Assembly: GCA_030637775.1 (NCBI GenBank)
Contig: DAOWFY010000048.1
Coordinates: forward strand, 1-12,937
Direction: 5' to 3'
Length of the DNA stretch: 12,937 bases
From: DAOVGU01 sp030637775 [NCBI: bacterium]
Lineage (GTDB): Bacteria > Ratteibacteria > UBA8468
The notes below the pieces were generated by a model that saw only the letters and a list, made by a program, of their open reading frames with translations, did no database searches and was not told the DNA's origin. The number at the start of each line of letters is the position of its first letter. The first letter of the stretch is position 1. The translations under genes were made by a program, and so were the position numbers. This document shows positions 1 to 5,644 of this stretch, piece by piece.

Positions 1-2
1 AT

Positions 3-77
3 GAGATAAAGGTTCCCGAAGCCATCAGAAGCCGTGCTAAAGGAGCAGTTGATAGGATGTTAAGGATTGTAAGATAA
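3..77 (+). CDS. nadA: Probable quinolinate synthase NadA, C-terminal end only
   Basis: The first complete codon is at base 3 and the frame runs 24 codons to a TAA at 75-77. The peptide ends in [20 protein letters not shown]. This resembles the tail of NadA proteins, where a 'VP..I..RA...ldRML' helix follows the last cluster ligand. NadA condenses iminoaspartate with dihydroxyacetone phosphate to quinolinate, using a [4Fe-4S] cluster, in NAD synthesis. The assignment rests on this short tail alone, because all catalytic residues lie outside the window. The stop is one base before the cysK start, so the two genes are probably cotranscribed. Confidence 0.55.
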   Translation, partial: EIKVPEAIRSRAKGAVDRMLRIVR

Positions 78-78
78 A

Positions 79-1002
79 ATGAAAATATATGAAGATATTA
101 CCGAGACAATCGGCAGGACTCCTTTGGTGAGGTTAAACAAGGTAACCGCTGGCCTGGAAGCTCAGATAGTAGCCAAATTAGAATCATTTAATCCTCTTGC
201 CAGTGTGAAGGACAGAGTGGGAGTCTCAATGATCGAGGAGGCCGAAAAGAAAAGCCTCCTTAAAAAGGATACCGTAATTATTGAACCAACCAGTGGCAAT
301 ACGGGCATTGCTTTAGCCTTTGTCTGTGCAGCCCGTGGTTATAAACTAATCCTTACGATGCCGGATAATATGAGCATTGAGAGGAAAGCACTTTTAGGAC
401 TTTTCGGAGCAGAATTGGTTTTGACACCAGGCTCGGAAGGAATGACGGCAGCAATAAAAAAAGCGGAGGAGCTGAAAAAAAGGATCCCAAATTCTTTTAT
501 GCCCGGCCAGTTTAAAAATCCAGCTAATCCTGAGGTTCACCGGAAAACTACCGCCGAAGAAATCTGGAAGGATACCGAGGGAAAAGTGGATATCCTGATT
601 TCCGGGGTAGGAACTGGAGGAACAATTACCGGGGTCGCTGAGGTGATTAAGAAAAGAAAACCAGAATTTAAGAGCATTGCCGTTGAGCCAGCAGATTCGC
701 CGGTCCTTTCCGGAGGAAAACCTCGTTCTCACAAGATTCAGGGTATTGGAGCCGGCTTCATTCCTGAGGTTCTAAATATGAAACTTGTGGATGAAATAAT
801 TAAAGTAAGTAATGAAGATGCGGGAATAATGGCTAAAAGATTGGCTAAAGAAGAAGGAATCTTGGTAGGCATTTCCTCCGGGGCAGCAACCTGGGCCGCA
901 ATAGAGGTAGGCAGAAGAAAAGAAAATAAAGGTAAACTTATCGTGGTGATTTTGCCCGATACGGGAGAAAGATACTTATCTACGATGCTACTTCAAAAAT
1001 GA
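79..1002 (+). CDS. cysK: Cysteine synthase (O-acetylserine sulfhydrylase)
   Basis: This PLP enzyme makes L-cysteine from O-acetylserine and sulfide in the cytoplasm. At 307 aa it has the usual family length. The visible motifs are GRTPLVRLN (12-20), the PLP lysine K44 in SVKDR, the substrate loop TSGNT (71-75), the PLP phosphate loop GVGTGGT (176-182), GISSGAA (264-270), whose serine contacts the PLP ring nitrogen, and [10 protein letters not shown] (293-302). No key residue is missing. The chain begins at the normal family position. The nearest purine-rich ribosome-binding candidate (AAGGA, 62-66) is about 12 bases upstream, so translation may be coupled to the preceding gene. The stop codon overlaps the ATG of the LarE-type gene. 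This places cysteine synthesis directly before two sulfur-transfer enzymes. Cystathionine beta-synthase is a less likely alternative because there is no extra regulatory domain. Confidence 0.95.
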   Translation: MKIYEDITETIGRTPLVRLNKVTAGLEAQIVAKLESFNPLASVKDRVGVSMIEEAEKKSLLKKDTVIIEPTSGNTGIALAFVCAARGYKLILTMPDNMSIERKALLGLFGAELVLTPGSEGMTAAIKKAEELKKRIPNSFMPGQFKNPANPEVHRKTTAEEIWKDTEGKVDILISGVGTGGTITGVAEVIKKRKPEFKSIAVEPADSPVLSGGKPRSHKIQGIGAGFIPEVLNMKLVDEIIKVSNEDAGIMAKRLAKEEGILVGISSGAATWAAIEVGRRKENKGKLIVVILPDTGERYLSTMLLQK

Positions 1003-1805
1003 AAACAGGTATAAAAGGAAAGATGCTCAGGCTACAGAAAATTCTAAAGGAGATGAAAACTGTGCTTATTGCCTATTCTGGGGGTGTCGACAGCACCCTT
1101 CTCTTAAAGGTGGCGAAGGATACCTTAGGGAAGAAGAATATCTTGGCGGTAACCGCAGATTCGCCAATCTATCCCAAGGAAGAAATTAAGGATGCAGAAA
1201 AGAGGGTGAGAATTTTTGGACTGCGTCATTTAATCATAAAAACTGAGGAACTAAAGAGCTCCCGCTTTCTCCAGAATTCGCCGGAAAGATGTTATCATTG
1301 CAAAAGGGGGCTATTTGCTAAGCTAACCGATTTAGCCAGAAAGGAAAATTTGCTCTTTGTCCTTGATGGCACTAATAGTGACGATTATAAAGATTTTCGG
1401 CCAGGGACAAAAGCAGCCAGAGAGTTTAAGGTGAGAAGTCCTTTAAAGGAGGCAGGATTTACAAAGAATGAGGTTCGTATCTTGTCAAAAAAGTTAAGCC
1501 TTCCCACCTGGGATAAGCCCGCGTTGGCCTGCCTTGCCTCGCGCATCCCTTACGGAAGAAGGATAACAACAAAAAATCTGGCTAAAGTTTACCAAGCAGA
1601 AAAGTTTTTAAGAAATCTTGGGGTCTCCCAAGTGAGAGTGAGAGATCATAAGCACATTGTCCGAATTGAAGCCTTACAAGAAGATATATTTAAGATATTA
1701 AAAAAGAGCGATAAAATTATCTCTAAGTTCAAAAGATTGGGTTACAATTACATAACCGTTGATCTTGAAGGATATAGATCTGGCAGCATGAATGAAGTTT
1801 TATGA
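999..1805 (+). CDS. larE: LarE-type ATP-dependent sulfur transferase with three-cysteine motif
   Basis: LarE proteins adenylate a pyridinium biscarboxylate mononucleotide and insert sulfur to build the nickel-pincer nucleotide cofactor of lactate racemase-like enzymes. The PP-loop ATP site is SGGVDS (27-32). LDGTNSDD (122-129), [10 protein letters not shown] (177-186), VRVRDH and the C-terminal [11 protein letters not shown] are LarE family signatures. C178 occupies the position of the sacrificial cysteine C176 of Lactobacillus plantarum LarE. C98 and C101 (CYHC) are extra; as I recall, the L. plantarum protein has a tyrosine/alanine-type sequence there. CxxC plus C178 is the arrangement expected of [4Fe-4S]-containing LarE, as described for Thermotoga maritima. 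The ATG overlaps the cysK stop (ATGA). An alternative start at 1023 follows AAAGGAAAG and gives the more usual N terminus. No larABC genes are in the window, so a different substrate cannot be excluded. Confidence 0.85.
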   Translation: MKTGIKGKMLRLQKILKEMKTVLIAYSGGVDSTLLLKVAKDTLGKKNILAVTADSPIYPKEEIKDAEKRVRIFGLRHLIIKTEELKSSRFLQNSPERCYHCKRGLFAKLTDLARKENLLFVLDGTNSDDYKDFRPGTKAAREFKVRSPLKEAGFTKNEVRILSKKLSLPTWDKPALACLASRIPYGRRITTKNLAKVYQAEKFLRNLGVSQVRVRDHKHIVRIEALQEDIFKILKKSDKIISKFKRLGYNYITVDLEGYRSGSMNEVL

Positions 1806-2872
1806 AGAGGAAAGTAGCGGTGGCAATGAGCGGCGGAGTGGACTCTGCAACTGCGGCGGTTTTGCTAAAAGATAAGGGCGATGAAGTTATCGGCCTAACC
1901 GCTCAAATCTGGCCGTCAGGCAAGATAGGTTCCCCAGAAAAGATAAACAATAGCAAAAGAGTAGCGGCCAAACTGAAAATCCCCCATTATGTAGTAGACC
2001 TTAAAAAACTCTTTGAAAAGAGAATAATTGCCAACTTTTGTCAGGAATACAAAAAGGGAAAAACTCCCAATCCTTGCATCAGATGCAATAAGTATATAAA
2101 GTTTACTGCTTTACTAAAGGCGGCAGAAAAACTGGGTGCTAACTATATCGCTACTGGCCACTATGCTAAAGTAGAATATGATAAAAGGAGAAAAAGATAC
2201 CTTCTTAAGAAAGGAATTGATGCTAAAAAGGACCAGTCCTATTTTCTTTATAAATTAAGTCAGGAGCAGTTAAGACACACCCTTTTTCCTTTAGGAAATT
2301 ATAAAAAAAGGGATGTAAAAAAGATTGCTCTAAGTATGAATCTGCCGGTGGCTAAAGAGGAAAGCCAGGAAATCTGCTTTATTCCCGATAATGGGTACGG
2401 AGAGTTTATAAAGAACTATTCTTCTGAGCCGATAAAAGTCGGTCGAATTCTTGATAAAAAAGGAAATGTCTTGGGAGAGCACCAGGGAATTATCTTCTAT
2501 ACCATTGGTCAGCGAAAAGGAATAAAAGTAGCATCTAAGAAACCTCTCTATGTAACTGTCATCGATAGCGAGAAGAATACTATTGTTGTGGGTAGAAAAG
2601 AGGAGCTCTTTTACCAGGAATTAATTGCCGAAAAGTTAAACTTTATTGCGACGAAAGAACTAAAAAAATCTCTTAAGGTAAAGGCAAAAATAAGATATCT
2701 TCATCCCCTCTCAGAGGCAACCATCTTTCCCTTAAATAAAACTAAAGTTCGCGTAAAGTTTGCAGAGTCTCAATGGGCAATCACTCCGGGGCAATCGATA
2801 GTTTTCTATGACGGAGAATCTGTATTGGGAGGGGGAATAATATCTAAAACTCTACTTCGGGAACGGCGGTAG
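1802..2872 (+). CDS. mnmA: tRNA-specific 2-thiouridylase MnmA
   Basis: MnmA adenylates C2 of the wobble uridine U34 in tRNA(Lys/Glu/Gln) and replaces its oxygen with sulfur. The 356-aa chain is full length. It shows the PP-loop AMSGGVDSATAA (8-19), TPNPCIRCNKYIKF (88-101), TGHYAK (118-123), KDQSYFLY (143-150), ESQEICFIPD (187-196) and the C-terminal beta-barrel ending FYDGESVLGGGII. C95 and C192 align with E. coli C102 and C199. C92 replaces the aspartate found three residues before the first of these in E. coli, giving a CxxC plus C set that could ligate a [4Fe-4S] cluster. The start overlaps the larE stop by four bases and there is no clear Shine-Dalgarno, so translational coupling is likely. 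The last 29 bases overlap the 3' end of the convergent lemA gene. No downstream terminator is visible. Confidence 0.95.
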   Translation: MKRKVAVAMSGGVDSATAAVLLKDKGDEVIGLTAQIWPSGKIGSPEKINNSKRVAAKLKIPHYVVDLKKLFEKRIIANFCQEYKKGKTPNPCIRCNKYIKFTALLKAAEKLGANYIATGHYAKVEYDKRRKRYLLKKGIDAKKDQSYFLYKLSQEQLRHTLFPLGNYKKRDVKKIALSMNLPVAKEESQEICFIPDNGYGEFIKNYSSEPIKVGRILDKKGNVLGEHQGIIFYTIGQRKGIKVASKKPLYVTVIDSEKNTIVVGRKEELFYQELIAEKLNFIATKELKKSLKVKAKIRYLHPLSEATIFPLNKTKVRVKFAESQWAITPGQSIVFYDGESVLGGGIISKTLLRERR

Positions 2873-3422
2873 CTTTCTTCTCTGCCTCGAAGTAGGGAAG
2901 AGAGACAAGGCTTCTCCTTTTGGCAAAGAAACTACCAAAGACCGTTCTGATATAAGCATTGAAGTCCCGGGCAGTTTGATTATATCTCATTCTTTGTACC
3001 GCAATTCTATTCTCTGTTCCTTCTAATTGAGACTGCAAAGCCAAAAAATTCTCACTTGCCCTTAAAGTTGGATAGTTCTCCGCCACTAAGAGTAGCCGGG
3101 AGATAGTCCCCTCCAATCCTCTTGCGGCAGCAATCTTCTCCTTTTTCGTTGTGGCTTTCGCCCACTGACTCCGCAGCCTTGTGATCTCAGTAAAAAGTCC
3201 TTTCTCATGAGCAGCATAACCCTTTACTGTACTTACAAGATTAGGAATAAGATCAACCCTTCGCTGCAGGACCGCTTCCACCTGGGACCAGGCGCCTTTG
3301 ACCGCCTCTTCCATTCGGACCACTCGATTGACACCGGAGATGTACCAGCCTGCCCCGATGATAATAAACAGCACAATAATCAATCCTACCAACAACCCCA
3401 AACCAATTCCTCCTCTTTTCAT
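2844..3422 (-). CDS. lemA: LemA family membrane protein
   Basis: LemA proteins are small, mostly helical proteins with one N-terminal membrane anchor; their biochemical role is not established. This 192-aa copy has a hydrophobic segment at about residues 6-28, then EEAVKGAWSQVE (38-49), RRVDLIPNLV (54-63) and KGYAAHE (67-73), the most conserved part of the family. The rest of the long helical bundle follows, ending in the usual YFEAE...VPEVEF tail. I chose the ATG at 3422 because GGAGGAG sits just upstream and because the anchor then starts at residue 6. A start at 3491 would add 23 residues without family support. It follows a TPM-domain gene after a 170-base gap, a common partnership. Its C-terminal codons are antisense to the end of mnmA, yet both proteins end in the way normal for their families. 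Confidence 0.92.
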   Translation of the reverse strand: MKRGGIGLGLLVGLIIVLFIIIGAGWYISGVNRVVRMEEAVKGAWSQVEAVLQRRVDLIPNLVSTVKGYAAHEKGLFTEITRLRSQWAKATTKKEKIAAARGLEGTISRLLLVAENYPTLRASENFLALQSQLEGTENRIAVQRMRYNQTARDFNAYIRTVFGSFFAKRRSLVSLPYFEAEKKATAVPEVEF

Positions 3423-3424
3423 TT

Positions 3425-3431
3425 CTCCTCC
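3425..3431 (-). promoter_or_regulatory. Strong Shine-Dalgarno of lemA
   Basis: Read on the minus strand this is GGAGGAG, two bases before the ATG at 3422 (four bases from the GGAGG core). It is one of the best ribosome-binding sites in the window and decides the lemA start in favour of the internal methionine. Confidence 0.8.
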
Positions 3432-3523
3432 ATAGTTTTTTTGGTACTTACGTAACAAACTTATAGTTAATTTTTTGATGTAAATATTCACTAAAGAGAT
3501 GACTGGAATTTGTAAGCGAGTTG

Positions 3524-3550
3524 GCGGTTATGCCGCAGGTATGAAATACC
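3524..3550. repeat. Twin short palindromes between the TPM gene and lemA
   Basis: The 170-base gap between the two genes holds two perfect small inverted repeats separated by a single A: GCGG-TTATG-CCGC (3524-3536) and GGTAT-GAA-ATACC (3538-3550). The rest of the gap, toward lemA, is AT-rich. On the minus strand it contains a TATAAG box but no -35 at a good distance, so I do not call a promoter. No open frame in the gap looks like a gene. The pair could be a small repetitive element or an RNA structure in the intercistronic region. Stems of 4 and 5 bp are weak evidence. Confidence 0.35.
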
Positions 3551-3592
3551 GAGGAATAAGAAAGCCCGAGCGAACAAACTTTAGCCATCTCC

Positions 3593-4375
3593 CTACCATC
3601 CTCCTCCAGCTCCCCCTCCACCACAGGAACCACCGCCAAAACCGCCAAAGCCTCCTCCAAAACCACCACTACCTCCACCGCTCCAGTAACCTCCTCGAGA
3701 GCCCATCCCAAAGAAGAGTAGCCCCAAAGGACCAAAGAAGATAAGAATAAAGGCGAAGAATAAAAGACTAACAATAGTACTAAAAATGCGTTTACCAAGA
3801 GAGGGTTTTGCTTCGGGAGAATAACGGGATTGGGGAAGAGAACTTAAAGAGGAGAGTTCAATCCCGCTCTCGGCGGCAATCTTTTTAGCAAAGCCAGTAG
3901 TTGCTGCTAAGAGCCCTTCTCCGTATCTTTTCTGGCGAAATGCTGGCACCAGCTGCTTTAGATAAACTCGATGGGCAAAAGCATCAGGAATAATTCCTTC
4001 GAGGCCATATCCTACCTCAATCCAGACCTTTCGGTCTGCTTTTGCCACAACAATCAAGAGGCCATTATCCTTTCCTTTCTGGCCAACTCCCCAGCGGCTA
4101 AAAAGATTAACCGCGTACATATCGATACTTTCCGGGTGAGTCGACTCAACGGTGGCGATAGCGATCTGAGCAGTTGTTTTTGCCTCTAACTCCTGACAGA
4201 GAGTGGAAAGAGCCTCTTTTTCAGAGGCAGGGATAATCTCAGCGTAGTCACTGACATAGCCAAGAGGTTTTGGGTAGGTGGGTACTTGGGCAAAACAGTG
4301 GAAAACCAGAGATATAAGTAGGATAGAGATAGACCCAAGAATTTTTATAGATTTATTTGTTGGGGATTTGGTCAT
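3593..4375 (-). CDS. TPM-domain (YgcG-like) membrane protein with glycine-rich tail
   Basis: This 260-aa protein belongs to the TPM/YgcG family, whose founding members include a thylakoid protein acting in photosystem II repair; bacterial roles remain unclear. A signal peptide (about residues 1-29, ending HCFA before QVP) leads into the TPM domain (about 37-170). The domain contains LGYVSDYAEIIP, the core GKDNGLLIVVAKADRKVWIE (101-120), and GYGLEG (122-127). A hydrophobic segment at about 197-224 follows, then a tail (225-260) that is mostly glycine with phenylalanine, serine and tryptophan, ending GGGW. The topology predicted is an exported TPM domain anchored by a C-terminal helix, with the Gly tail on the other face. 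The ATG overlaps the stop of the upstream nucleotidyltransferase gene, and no good Shine-Dalgarno is seen, so coupled translation is likely. LemA lies downstream. Confidence 0.9.
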   Translation of the reverse strand: MTKSPTNKSIKILGSISILLISLVFHCFAQVPTYPKPLGYVSDYAEIIPASEKEALSTLCQELEAKTTAQIAIATVESTHPESIDMYAVNLFSRWGVGQKGKDNGLLIVVAKADRKVWIEVGYGLEGIIPDAFAHRVYLKQLVPAFRQKRYGEGLLAATTGFAKKIAAESGIELSSLSSLPQSRYSPEAKPSLGKRIFSTIVSLLFFAFILIFFGPLGLLFFGMGSRGGYWSGGGSGGFGGGFGGFGGGSCGGGGAGGGW

Positions 4376-5127
4376 GAAGACTTTATTTGATCCACGCTCT
4401 CTGCCAACTTGAAAAGTTCATCAATATATCTGCCCAGAACAATCTCCGCATCTTCTTTTCCGATTTTATTATTGTCCTTTTTATCTCGCCAGATTGCTAA
4501 GAATGTCCCAGAATTAATGCCGAATTCTCCACCGAGCGCGGTTAAAACCTTCTCCTTTTCATGGGGAACAGTCTTTCCTTTAAGATAAAGTATATTTCTG
4601 AAGACAGGAATAAGGGAGGTGAGGGAATCCTTAAGCAGCCGATCAAGCCCTCTTCTCTGCAGTCCCACTTCAAGATAGGTCTGCCGCAGCCGGATTAATT
4701 TGCTACGCAGTTGCTCCTCGCATTCTAACCGGAGATGTTCCTTGTTGATCTTCAGGCTCACAAAGGGATCTTCTCCATAAAGCAGGAGATGGTTTCCGGC
4801 TATCTCAAGAAACTCTATGGGGAAAACATCGGAGGAGCTCTCCATATATTCTTTGGTAAAGAAAAGGGGGGCAACTATCTTTCTCTTTATTCCTTTAGCC
4901 ACCAATTTCAGACTTTTCTTTAAAACTGATAGGCTCATCTTTTGAAACTCTAAGAGAAGATTTATATTGGAAGCCCCCGGAATAAAATCTTTACCGGTGG
5001 CACTGCCATAGACGATAATGGCAAGAAGATTATCCCCATGAATCTCAAGCAATTCTTCTAAGTAAGGCGAAAGAATCTTTTTTACTGTTTCTGGTAGCCT
5101 TTCCGTATTTATTAACCTTTTATCCAT
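4372..5127 (-). CDS. Nucleotidyltransferase-fold protein lacking the catalytic aspartates
   Basis: The N-terminal part (about residues 15-125) resembles the small MNT/Pol-beta-type nucleotidyltransferase fold: LLAIIVYGSATGKD (34-47) followed by ASNINLLL (52-59). In active members the second element reads S-D-x-D, whose aspartates bind metal. Here it is S53-N54-I55-N56, so both acids are asparagine. The GS pair (G41, S42) that cradles the triphosphate is kept. The C-terminal half (about 130-245) is predicted to be helical and rich in Lys/Glu. There is no signal peptide or membrane segment, so it is cytoplasmic. It may bind a nucleotide without turning it over, or it may use another acidic residue. 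I cannot name a function. It is translationally coupled to the TPM gene. Its own start has no Shine-Dalgarno and lies 14 bases after a strong hairpin. Confidence 0.75.
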   Translation of the reverse strand: MDKRLINTERLPETVKKILSPYLEELLEIHGDNLLAIIVYGSATGKDFIPGASNINLLLEFQKMSLSVLKKSLKLVAKGIKRKIVAPLFFTKEYMESSSDVFPIEFLEIAGNHLLLYGEDPFVSLKINKEHLRLECEEQLRSKLIRLRQTYLEVGLQRRGLDRLLKDSLTSLIPVFRNILYLKGKTVPHEKEKVLTALGGEFGINSGTFLAIWRDKKDNNKIGKEDAEIVLGRYIDELFKLAESVDQIKSS

Positions 5128-5141
5128 TTTTTAGCAAAATT

Positions 5142-5171
5142 GAAGGGGGCAGTTTTATTTCCGCCCCCTTC
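5142..5171 (-). terminator. Strong GC hairpin, possible terminator or attenuator
   Basis: GAAGGGGGC (5142-5150) pairs perfectly with GCCCCCTTC (5163-5171) around a 12-base AT-rich loop. On the minus strand it lies downstream of the zinc-ribbon gene and is followed by AATTTTGCTAAAAA and then the ATG of the nucleotidyltransferase gene. That U-tract is short, so termination could be partial. On the plus strand the stem is followed by a more T-rich run (5175-5186), so it may act in both directions, although no plus-strand gene ends nearby. Stem, 9 bp, is seen directly; the terminator role is inferred. Confidence 0.6.
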
Positions 5172-5210
5172 CCATTTTATTTTTTACTTCTTTCCTCTTT
5201 TGAGTCTACC

Positions 5211-5588
5211 TTACATTTTTCGTTCAGAGATAGGCCCGAGGTTCATCGAGCCACACTTTGGGCATTTTGGCATTTCAGGAGGAATCATTTCTCCAGGAGC
5301 CCCCGGGGCAATAGGAACAGGTTTCATGGTGAAAACCTCTCCACAGTCTAAACACTTCATTGCCCGATGAGCTGCTCTTTCTCCGCATTTTTGGCACTTG
5401 ATAGGAAATGTCGTTCCCGATGCTATCTTCTCTTGATAAATACTCCCGCAACTCTCACACTTCAAGTCGGTGGTGTAGTAATACTTCTTGGGTATTGCTT
5501 GCTTGACAATGAAGAAGAGAGCCACAAGTATTATCAACACCAAAATTACTACCGGGCCTTTCTTTTGACCTGCCGTTTTTATCGCCAT
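5211..5588 (-). CDS. Membrane-anchored double zinc-ribbon protein, function unknown
   Basis: This 125-aa protein has a short basic N terminus, one hydrophobic helix (about residues 12-29) and a soluble part with four CxxC knuckles: CESC (44-47), CQKC (65-68), CLDC (79-82) and CPKC (109-112). These pair naturally into two zinc ribbons. The second ribbon is split by a proline-rich insert (about 90-107, with PVPIAPGAPGE). I do not recognise a named family. The ATG at 5588 is chosen because GGGGGTGAT, near the ideal ribosome-binding sequence, lies four bases upstream. An in-frame GTG at 5597 would overlap that site. A well-formed divergent promoter precedes it. It is the first gene of the minus-strand group, but a hairpin separates it from the next gene, so it may form its own transcript. 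An adaptor or redox/metal-sensing role would be guesswork. Confidence 0.75.
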   Translation of the reverse strand: MAIKTAGQKKGPVVILVLIILVALFFIVKQAIPKKYYYTTDLKCESCGSIYQEKIASGTTFPIKCQKCGERAAHRAMKCLDCGEVFTMKPVPIAPGAPGEMIPPEMPKCPKCGSMNLGPISERKM

Positions 5589-5592
5589 CTGT

Positions 5593-5601
5593 ATCACCCC
5601 C
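5593..5601 (-). promoter_or_regulatory. Near-ideal Shine-Dalgarno of the zinc-ribbon gene
   Basis: On the minus strand the sequence is GGGGGTGAT, differing by one base from the full anti-16S complement GGAGGTGAT, and it ends four bases before the ATG at 5588. The in-frame GTG at 5595-5597 lies inside this site, which argues against that GTG being the start. Confidence 0.75.
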
Positions 5602-5608
5602 TTAACTT

Positions 5609-5637
5609 TTGCTGAATTATATCATAAATGATAAAAT
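5609..5637 (+). promoter_or_regulatory. Probable leaderless promoter of leuD
   Basis: TTGCTG (5609-5614) and TAAAAT (5632-5637) are separated by 17 bases. The -10 ends six bases before the leuD ATG at 5644, so the expected start point is at or next to the A of the ATG. No Shine-Dalgarno precedes leuD. Together these suggest a leaderless mRNA. The region is AT-rich, so a chance match is possible. Confidence 0.5.
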
Positions 5638-5644
5638 AAAACAA
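5616..5644 (-). promoter_or_regulatory. Probable sigma-70-type promoter for the zinc-ribbon gene
   Basis: On the minus strand TTGTTT (5639-5644) is followed after exactly 17 bases by a perfect TATAAT (5616-5621). Transcription would start near 5609, giving a leader of about 20 bases that carries the strong Shine-Dalgarno. The -35 matches the consensus at only three positions, but the -10 and the spacing are ideal. The -35 overlaps the first base of leuD, so the two divergent promoters probably exclude each other. Confidence 0.6.
5620..5633. promoter_or_regulatory. Palindrome inside the divergent promoters, possible operator
   Basis: TATCAT-AA-ATGATA is a perfect 6-bp dyad with a two-base centre. 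It overlaps the -10 of the minus promoter and lies in the spacer and -10 of the plus promoter, so a dimeric regulator bound here would affect both. The short AT-rich arms make this tentative. Confidence 0.35.

Noticed and set aside
394-732. Antisense open frame within cysK
   Set aside because: Shadow of the cysK coding strand; low-complexity composition and no recognisable domain.
3423-3491. N-terminal extension of LemA to an upstream methionine
   Set aside because: The GGAGGAG site and family alignment place the start at 3422; the extra 23 residues would precede the membrane anchor without family support.
3448-3798. Minus-strand open frame of 116 residues, rich in valine, glycine and glutamate
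   Set aside because: It is the shifted frame of the glycine-rich repeat coding part of the TPM gene plus the intergenic gap; no domain, no ribosome-binding site.
5142-5186. Terminator for a plus-strand gene
   Set aside because: The T-rich run follows the stem on the plus strand, but no plus-strand gene ends nearby; the function is more likely for the minus-strand genes.
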